Below, piece after piece: positions 5,652 through 10,993 of a stretch of 10,993 bases of DNA (position 1 is its first letter; each line of letters opens with the position of its first letter). Origin of the DNA: DATBWZ01 sp036514535 (GTDB lineage: Bacteria > JAMCPX01 > DATBWZ01). The position numbers were made by a program, and so were the translations under genes. The stretch lies in NCBI GenBank assembly GCA_036514535.1, contig DATBWZ010000119.1, forward strand, positions 1-10,993. Direction: 5' to 3'. The notes below the pieces were generated by a model. It did no database searches. It was not told the DNA's origin and worked only from the letters and a program-made list of their open reading frames with translations.

Positions 5652-7901
5652 TCAATCCTTTAAATATCTTTTATTACATGGGGAGAAAAAGATATTCCTC
5701 AAGCCGCAATTTATAATTCCGTATATACCAATAAATACAAAAAAACCTATAGAAATCATTAAGTATAAAAATAAAACATGCTGGTAAAATGGTCTGAATT
5801 CAAAATCAACAAGATGCCTTCCTTGGGGTAATTCAATTGCTTTAAAGCCTCCCATCCCTTTCAGAATAGGAGCACTTTTACCGTCTATAGTCGCTTCAAA
5901 ACCTTTATAGTAGAGGTCCGTATATAACATAAACACATCCTCCGGCACATCCACGTTAAAACTGACCGTATTCGCCGTTTTTCCGCCGAGAGAGAGCGCT
6001 GAAGGCAAGACCTTCGCAACCTCAGGCGTTCCTTCCACTGCGCTCAACTCTATTTTAGCGTTACGAAAATTAACCATGCTGTCATTGTCTAAGGCTAAAA
6101 TAGATTTTTTAAGGTATTGTTCTAAATCCCCTATCCGCGCAATTGGATTATCCATGACAGTATAATGCTTAAAGAAATGCAGCTTCTCCTTCATCAGCAA
6201 AGGAAAGCCTTTTATCTCAGAGAGATGATAGTAGTTTTTATCAACAAATAATGTGTCGCCGCCTGCCCAGGTAACAAAAAACCAAGGGCCGTCGACCTTC
6301 TCTCCTATGCTGAAGACCGTCTTACAGCACAATCGATTATCAGAAGGCATCTCCGGTATTATAGGCAGATAACCTTCCCTATATTTATCCGGTCTTGTAA
6401 ATGCAAAATTAAACTTACTGCTGTAAGTAAACACATGTGCCCTTACATTGTGCCAGTTAAAGCCATTAATGACAGATAGATTATACGCACCGATAGCCAA
6501 AAAGGAAATAAGCAGAAGGTGCTTATATGAACTTATTGCCGTCGCAAACTTATAACGGTTATTGATTAAGAATAAAGAGACGACGGCAAAAACGACTACT
6601 AATAAAAAAATCTTGTCTCTACGCGGAAGGTAATGACTAAGGCCGATAACAGCTGATAGAATTAATATCTCCGACCTCATCTTCCAAAGACTTAACTTTC
6701 CGCCATTTGAAAACTTCTTTAATAAATCCTTAAGCCCTATACATGCCAACGCAGTTGCGATAAGGACTATATACCCTGAAAAAAACCCATAAGAACGAAT
6801 CATCTTAAAAAAAGGCATGAGATAAAAATTTACATAGTGATAGGGGGTATCCCACGCGTTATAACTCAGGACCATTGCGAGCAAAAAAACTGACCATAAC
6901 TGGCTATTTCTTGAGAAAACGCCTACCCCCATTATCATAAAAACAAAGGCAAATATCCCAATGAGAGGAACCGATTCTGTATAATGCCTTTTAACGGCGA
7001 TCATGCCTGGGAATATTCTGTCCATATCCCCTTTTGATACATTGACGCCGGTTGCGGTACGGTCCTCATATTTAATATTCTGATGATCAATGCCTCTAAA
7101 GCGGCCTATCTGATAGTTATCGTATGTCATTTCAGAATAAGCCAAATACAACGGCAGGATAAGTATGACGAGAATTGGAGATGTTATGAGAATATGTCTG
7201 AATAATCTCTTAAAGTCAACGCTTGCTATCAAATCAAAACGATATATCAACAACAACACCGCCAAAGTAACTATAAAAGCCATCATGTAAATAGGCGCAT
7301 AGACATTAACGGAAATACCTAAAAATATCGCAAAGGAAACGGCTCGCGACACAGTCTGGCTTTGAAAATATCTTGCTCCAAAAAATAAAATCCAAGGAAC
7401 GTATATGATAACGGTGAAATTCCAGATTTGATTTGACCAATAATTGGCGTCGCCTGAAAATAGTAAGATTATAAATGCAACAGAGGCGGCAAAATCATCT
7501 TTGGTTATTTCTCTGATTAAAAAAAATCCGCCCAAGGCAAAAAAAACGATATCCGTAAGATTATAAGAAACAAAGATGCTGACATGGCTTAAATTAAGAA
7601 GAGTGCCGAATATAATCCAAATCCACATAATAGGATTTAGAATCAATCCATGATGCAACCAGAGATAAAAGGGCTGTCCTCCATAAAGATATGAATTCCA
7701 TAACGGCAGCTCGCCATTCTGATAAGCAGATATCGCATATAAATATTCTGGCATCTGGGCAAGAGTGTCATGGACAGGCAGCCAATCAGTATATATTATT
7801 GCTTGCGAATTTAAGAGCAGCAATAAAAATATCGCAAAAGGGATATATAGCAAAAAGGTATTGTTTTTTGTCCTTAACAGGTCCAAGATGTTCTTAATCA
7901 T
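5652..7901 (-). CDS. YfhO-like multi-spanning membrane protein (GT-C fold)
   Basis: The 749-residue protein has a first membrane segment at about 15-32 and roughly twelve hydrophobic segments in all. The first outer loop holds DWLPVHD at 39-45, the acidic position where GT-C lipid-linked-sugar glycosyltransferases keep catalytic Asp, then ELPLWNSYLYGGQPF at 64-78, a hallmark of the YfhO/GT-C group. A soluble domain near 480-700 ends in a small beta domain (DLYYKGFEATIDGK from 662, PQGRHLVDFEFRP at 692-704), as in YfhO-family proteins, followed by a last membrane helix and a short basic tail. It probably transfers a sugar from a polyprenyl-phosphate donor to a surface polymer or lipid, though donor and acceptor are unknown. 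It follows hddC by 60 nt and may have its own promoter. There is no strong ribosome site. Confidence 0.82.
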   Translation of the reverse strand: MIKNILDLLRTKNNTFLLYIPFAIFLLLLLNSQAIIYTDWLPVHDTLAQMPEYLYAISAYQNGELPLWNSYLYGGQPFYLWLHHGLILNPIMWIWIIFGTLLNLSHVSIFVSYNLTDIVFFALGGFFLIREITKDDFAASVAFIILLFSGDANYWSNQIWNFTVIIYVPWILFFGARYFQSQTVSRAVSFAIFLGISVNVYAPIYMMAFIVTLAVLLLIYRFDLIASVDFKRLFRHILITSPILVILILPLYLAYSEMTYDNYQIGRFRGIDHQNIKYEDRTATGVNVSKGDMDRIFPGMIAVKRHYTESVPLIGIFAFVFMIMGVGVFSRNSQLWSVFLLAMVLSYNAWDTPYHYVNFYLMPFFKMIRSYGFFSGYIVLIATALACIGLKDLLKKFSNGGKLSLWKMRSEILILSAVIGLSHYLPRRDKIFLLVVVFAVVSLFLINNRYKFATAISSYKHLLLISFLAIGAYNLSVINGFNWHNVRAHVFTYSSKFNFAFTRPDKYREGYLPIIPEMPSDNRLCCKTVFSIGEKVDGPWFFVTWAGGDTLFVDKNYYHLSEIKGFPLLMKEKLHFFKHYTVMDNPIARIGDLEQYLKKSILALDNDSMVNFRNAKIELSAVEGTPEVAKVLPSALSLGGKTANTVSFNVDVPEDVFMLYTDLYYKGFEATIDGKSAPILKGMGGFKAIELPQGRHLVDFEFRPFYQHVLFLYLMISIGFFVFIGIYGIINCGLRNIFFSPCNKRYLKD

Positions 7902-7930
7902 ATATTAGATGTGTGAGTAGCGCCTCGCCA

Positions 7931-7939
7931 TTTATAGCA
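7931..7939 (-). promoter_or_regulatory. Possible extended -10 promoter before the YfhO-like gene
   Basis: The minus strand reads TGCTATAAA, an extended -10 element (TGn plus a 5/6 TATAAT match). No good -35 box lies 17 bp upstream, which is usual for extended -10 promoters. Transcription would start near 7924, about 23 nt before ATG 7901, within the 60-nt gap after hddC. The membrane protein may equally be read through from the heptose operon. Confidence 0.28.
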
Positions 7940-7961
7940 CATGAAGAGTAAAAAATATCCG

Positions 7962-8696
7962 CTAACCGGCCTTTATTTTTGAATCAGATAATATGGCAGG
8001 CTCTGATATGTTGCCGCCTGAAAGAGACAGTAGATGCAGATAATCTTGAGGAAGACCGATATCGATAAAATAACCATTGACCACCATCCCATACAATCCG
8101 TGATTGATAAGGGCTGGCAGGACCTCTGTTTCTAAAGAAACCTTACCGTCAGGAATGCGGTCTATGATCTCACGGTTAAAGAGATAGACGCCTCCATTAA
8201 TCAATCCTTGACCGTTAGCTTTCTTTTCGACAAAACTAACCACTTCATTCCTTTCGTTGATCTCCACTTTTCCATAGCGTCCCGTGTCATCCAAGGACGC
8301 CAATCCAATCGTGGCGATCGCCTTCTTCTTCTTATGATATGAGGAAAATTCTTTGATGTTTAAATCAAGGAAGGAATCTCCGTTCATTACCAGAAAGGAA
8401 TCGTCTTCTATCAATGGGGCTGCCTTTTTCATCCCTCCACCTGTTCCGAGCGGCGTGTCTTCCATAGAATACGTTATTTTAGCATTCCACTTCTCGCCGC
8501 TGCCAAAATAAGATTCAATAACGTCTCCCTTATAACCTATGGAGATTATTACCTCTGAAATTCCATTCCTGAGAAGCTGCAATACGAGATATTCCAAGAA
8601 GGGTTTGCCCGATACCTCCGCCATCGGTTTTGGAACGTCTGCTATAATGTCCCTAAGGCGCGTCCCAGCGCCTCCGGCTAAGATAACGGCTTTCAT
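7962..8696 (-). CDS. hddC: D-glycero-alpha-D-manno-heptose 1-phosphate guanylyltransferase
   Basis: The 244-residue nucleotidyltransferase has the signature LAGGAGTRL at 6-14 with Lys23 in PKP (22-24), the metal-binding NGD at 105-107, LGTGGG at 83-88 and YFIDIG at 209-214. Length and motif set match HddC, which converts heptose 1-phosphate and GTP to GDP-D-glycero-alpha-D-manno-heptose in the cytoplasm. The HddA-type kinase two genes upstream supports the heptose assignment over other sugar-1-phosphate nucleotidyltransferases, though guanine specificity cannot be read directly. The ATG overlaps the Nudix stop as ATGA and has GGGG four nt before it. A short Lys-rich tail ends in TAG. Confidence 0.85.
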   Translation of the reverse strand: MKAVILAGGAGTRLRDIIADVPKPMAEVSGKPFLEYLVLQLLRNGISEVIISIGYKGDVIESYFGSGEKWNAKITYSMEDTPLGTGGGMKKAAPLIEDDSFLVMNGDSFLDLNIKEFSSYHKKKKAIATIGLASLDDTGRYGKVEINERNEVVSFVEKKANGQGLINGGVYLFNREIIDRIPDGKVSLETEVLPALINHGLYGMVVNGYFIDIGLPQDYLHLLSLSGGNISEPAILSDSKIKAG

Positions 8697-9286
8697 TTAT
8701 CCCCGCCAAAAATGGAAGGATGCGAGGCAACCGCAGCTAACGCGGCTGTTGCGAGCAAAGGCATCTCGCCGTTTAAAATTGCCTTGAACATCGATTCCGG
8801 CTTCATAAAGATAATTTCAGTTTCTTCCATGTCGTCTTCTACAGGTTCTGCGATCTCTTCTAATTCCTGCGCGATATAAAAATGTGCCTTGCCGCATCCT
8901 TTATTACCGTCTACTAAAAAAGAATTTATAAATCTCCACTTGTGAGCGATGTAACCGGTCTCTTCAAGTAACTCTCTCTTGCCGGCCTCAATTGGCAATT
9001 CCCCTTCTTCAATGCAACCTGTAGGCAAAGCCAGTGCGATAGCCCCAAGGGCATGCTTATACTGACGTTCAAAGAGTATTTTACCATCTTCTCTTTGCGC
9101 ATAAATCATTACAAATTCAGGCAACTGAACATGATAGTAATCGTCAACAATACGCCCATTGGGAAGTTTAATTCTATCCTTAGAAACCTTGACCTATGGC
9201 TGGACAACAAATAAATCATAAGTAGACAGCAGCTTCCAATGTTTTACCTTTTTACTGGATCTTGAGATCTCCTTATTTTTACGCAT
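8693..9286 (-). pseudogene. Nudix hydrolase (ADP-ribose pyrophosphatase-like), interrupted by an amber codon
   Basis: A complete Nudix gene would run from ATG 9286, preceded by GGAG and overlapping the upstream stop by 8 nt, to TGA at 8693: 197 residues. Codon 31 (9196-9194) is TAG, in the context FVVQP-stop-VKVSKDRIKLPNG. Relatives usually have Trp there (PW.KV), so a TGG-to-TAG change explains it. Everything else is intact: the Nudix box occupies 90-112 with Gly90, Glu96, Arg104-Glu105, Glu108-Glu109 and Gly111, which bind Mg2+ and catalyse hydrolysis of a nucleoside diphosphate linked to X. A restart at TTG 9124 or ATG 9109 would keep the whole box (143 or 138 residues) but lose an N-terminal segment important for dimerisation in this family, and neither has a ribosome site. 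Sequencing error is an alternative. In the operon it may act on a sugar nucleotide. Confidence 0.75.
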
Positions 9287-10478
9287 CCTTCTCCAAAAAT
9301 TCTTCTATTGTATTGATAATATAATCGCATTCCTTCTTGCCCATATCTTGATGGACGCCTATATGGATGCCGTTATCCCCTATATGTTCGGAGTTCGGGA
9401 AGTCGCCTAACTTAAATCCCATGAAGCTATAGCCCTGGCATTGCGTAGGAATTGAAGAAAACAGATTGCGCGTATCGATGCCTTTTTTCTCCATGAAATT
9501 AACGAGTTGATTGCGGGTGAATTTCGAACCTTCGTGAATGATTATAGGAAACGCATGAGGCCCTATTTCTTCATAAGGTTCTTTTTCTATCGTTGCCAGA
9601 TACGCGTTGAATTTCTTGAATTTATCCATTAGATAGTATAGATTTTCCCTTCTCTTGCCGAGAATGTCGTGATAGATATCGAGGTTCCCCAAGCCAACCG
9701 CGGCCTCAAGCTCGTTCATCTTGGAAGAAAAACCTATCCTTTCGAAGATAAACCTGATGTCCGCGTTATCGCCGTAGTCGAACCTTTTATTGCAATATGC
9801 CGACGCCGTATTCAACACGCAGCTTTCGCATTTGCACGCCCTTCCGTGGCTTCTTAAAGACCGGAGTATTTCGGCAAAATCAGCGTTATCGGTGGTAATA
9901 ATACCGCCTTCAATAGTGCTGATAATGTGCGCGACATAAAGACTGTAGGCGCTCATATGTCCCAGCGTGCCTACATTCCTTCCTTTGTATGCAGATCCGT
10001 GTGCCTCTGCCGCATCTTCAACAACATAAAGGTTGTGTTTTTTAGCTATCGCGTTGATGGCGTCCATATCCGCGGGTTTCCCCATTAAATGAACCGGCAT
10101 TATCCCTTTGGTTTTCACCGTAATCGCCGCCTCGATTTTGTTAGGGTCTATATTCAGGGTCTTCCTATCGACATCCACGAAGATCGGCATAAACCCGGCC
10201 TGCAAGACAGCGTTGCCGGTCGCCACAAATGAGAGGGCAGGGACTATAATTTCATCGCCGCGTTTTGCGCCAAAGTCGTACAATACCGCCAATGCCAACG
10301 CATCAGCGTCGGTGCCTGTGCTTACCGCCACAGCCTCTTTTGCGCCTACTAACTCGGCAAATTTTTTCTCGAATTCCCTGACATATTTACCGCCCGAAAG
10401 CCTATTTGACGCAAGCGCATTGTTTATCAGAGTTTTTGACCTCTCCGTTACGGAGATTGTTCCGAAAGGTATCTTAAT
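9279..10478 (-). CDS. DegT/DnrJ-fold PLP enzyme with His in place of catalytic Lys; probable sugar 3-dehydratase type
   Basis: From ATT 10478 the protein has 399 residues and opens IKIPFGTISVTER, the standard N-terminus of the family. No ATG, GTG or TTG occurs there; the first is GTG 10331, which would delete 49 conserved residues. GGGG lies 6 nt before the ATT; ATA 10484, overlapping the hddA stop, is the other candidate. VVEDAAEAHG (151-160) gives the PLP-ring Asp155. The lysine that normally forms the Schiff base is His184 (SLYVAHIISTIEGG), as in ColD and RfbH/E1 dehydratases, which remove the 3-OH of 4-keto sugars. Four cysteines at 215, 217, 220 and 229, beside SHGR and NKRF, occupy the place of the E1 iron-sulfur site with different spacing. 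Between hddA and hddC, the substrate is plausibly heptose-derived. Confidence 0.8.
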   Translation of the reverse strand: MKIPFGTISVTERSKTLINNALASNRLSGGKYVREFEKKFAELVGAKEAVAVSTGTDADALALAVLYDFGAKRGDEIIVPALSFVATGNAVLQAGFMPIFVDVDRKTLNIDPNKIEAAITVKTKGIMPVHLMGKPADMDAINAIAKKHNLYVVEDAAEAHGSAYKGRNVGTLGHMSAYSLYVAHIISTIEGGIITTDNADFAEILRSLRSHGRACKCESCVLNTASAYCNKRFDYGDNADIRFIFERIGFSSKMNELEAAVGLGNLDIYHDILGKRRENLYYLMDKFKKFNAYLATIEKEPYEEIGPHAFPIIIHEGSKFTRNQLVNFMEKKGIDTRNLFSSIPTQCQGYSFMGFKLGDFPNSEHIGDNGIHIGVHQDMGKKECDYIINTIEEFLEKDA

Positions 10479-10480
10479 TT

Positions 10481-10993
10481 TTATGCCCCGCTTTCACTAT
10501 AGAATATTATTTGACTGCCGGTGTTATCAAAACTAAAAGGAACATGTAATAAATCCTTCAATCCCTTTCTTAATCTCTCCCTCTCTTCGGGCTTGACAAA
10601 AAACAGGATAAAACCGCCACCGCCTGCCCCTAAAATCTTTCCGCCGATTGAGCCATTTTTCATCGCAGTTTCATAGACATCGTCAATATGGCTGGTGGAT
10701 ACCTTATCGGATAATCTTTTTTTAAGTATCCAGCTTTCGTGAAGAAGTTTGCCAAAATCAAGAAGGTCGCGATCCCCATTCAAAATATCGACCGCTTCAT
10801 CCACCAATCCACGAAGGGCGGTAAGTTCCTTCTGCTTTTCTGAAATTTGCTTAATCTTCTCAGCTTCAATATCGGAGGCAAATCTTGTGAACCCGGTAAA
10901 AAATAACATTAAATGACTCTGAAAATCCTGAAGCTTTGCTTGATTAATGGTAATAGGTGTAACGTCTATATTATGGTTGCCGCTAAAGGTGAT
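10481..10993 (-). CDS. hddA: D-glycero-alpha-D-manno-heptose 7-phosphate kinase, C-terminal part (runs off the right edge)
   Basis: The frame is open from the window edge to TAA at 10481 and gives the last 170 residues of a GHMP-superfamily kinase. The C-terminal GHMP motif is clear in GGKILGAGGGGFILFF (codons from about 10660 down to 10610). The preceding MLFFTGFTRFAS and FGKLLHESWILKK segments, and the SFDNTGSQIIFYS end, follow HddA proteins closely. HddA phosphorylates D-glycero-D-manno-heptose 7-phosphate at C1 in the cytoplasm, before GmhB and HddC complete GDP-heptose. The N-terminal ATP-binding half lies outside the window. An internal ATG at 10909 is not the start, because family sequence continues upstream of it. 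The next gene begins within a few nt of the stop. Confidence 0.85.
   Translation of the reverse strand: MTFSGNHNIDVTPITINQAKLQDFQSHLMLFFTGFTRFASDIEAEKIKQISEKQKELTALRGLVDEAVDILNGDRDLLDFGKLLHESWILKKRLSDKVSTSHIDDVYETAMKNGSIGGKILGAGGGGFILFFVKPEERERLRKGLKDLLHVPFSFDNTGSQIIFYSESGA

Noticed and set aside
5596..5787. Plus-strand 63-codon frame preceded by GGAGG
   Set aside because: The ribosome-like site is attractive, but most of the frame is antisense to the 3' end of the YfhO-like gene and its product looks like a translated complement, not a protein family.
9194..9196. Reassigned amber codon (genetic-code change)
   Set aside because: hddC and the truncated paralogue end in TAG with only short open sequence beyond hddC, so one internal TAG is better explained by a point mutation or read error.
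9279..10331. Start of the DegT-like gene at GTG 10331
   Set aside because: Forty-nine conserved family residues precede it in the same open frame, so this start would produce a truncated protein.
10108..10536. Plus-strand 142-codon frame
   Set aside because: Antisense to the conserved N-terminus of the DegT-like protein and the hddA end; a codon-bias shadow.
1..10993. CRISPR array, tRNA or rRNA genes
   Set aside because: No regularly spaced repeats, no cloverleaf-like sequence with conserved T-loop, and no rRNA segments were seen on either strand.

Overview
This window reads as part of a Gram-negative surface-polysaccharide (LPS, capsule or S-layer glycan) locus, built around phosphorylated-heptose and sugar-nucleotide enzymes. 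All well-supported genes lie on the minus strand, so transcription runs from high to low coordinates. Moderate-to-low GC, a locus of this type and short palindromic repeats would suit deltaproteobacterial, Nitrospirae-like or Omnitrophica-like bacteria. That placement is inference; no marker gene is present.

Right block (10993 to 7962): the C-terminal part of an HddA-like heptose-7-phosphate kinase; a DegT-fold PLP protein whose usual catalytic Lys is His and which carries four clustered cysteines (3-dehydratase type rather than aminotransferase); a Nudix hydrolase; and HddC, the heptose-1-phosphate guanylyltransferase. The genes are packed with 2-8 nt gaps or overlaps, indicating one operon that makes a GDP-activated heptose and perhaps a deoxygenated derivative. 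Two apparent point lesions sit here. The DegT-like gene has no ATG/GTG/TTG where homologues begin (ATA or ATT instead). The Nudix gene has an in-frame amber codon at codon 31, where relatives usually have Trp.

Middle block (7901 to 3811): a YfhO-like multi-spanning GT-C membrane protein, then a scarred stretch. It holds a very short decayed fragment and a truncated copy of the N-terminus of the gene further downstream, a possible IS3-family end remnant, and an AAA ATPase/DUF4143 gene that sits between the truncated copy and the intact gene. Gene-fragment duplication and accessory insertion are the simplest explanation.

Left block (3810 to 1): an unnamed conserved protein with distant deoxyhypusine-synthase-like character, translationally coupled (ATGA overlap) to a stand-alone RfaE2-like nucleotidyltransferase; a 139-bp MITE-like inverted-repeat element; a two-domain protein with an N-terminal nucleotidyltransferase (HPGI instead of HPGH) and a C-terminal PfkB kinase, the reverse of HldE domain order; and the N-terminal 175 residues of a radical SAM enzyme. 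I regard this set of four as a candidate uncharacterised pathway for a kinase- and nucleotidyltransferase-activated sugar or sugar acid. It is the most interesting part of the window together with the Lys-to-His DegT protein.
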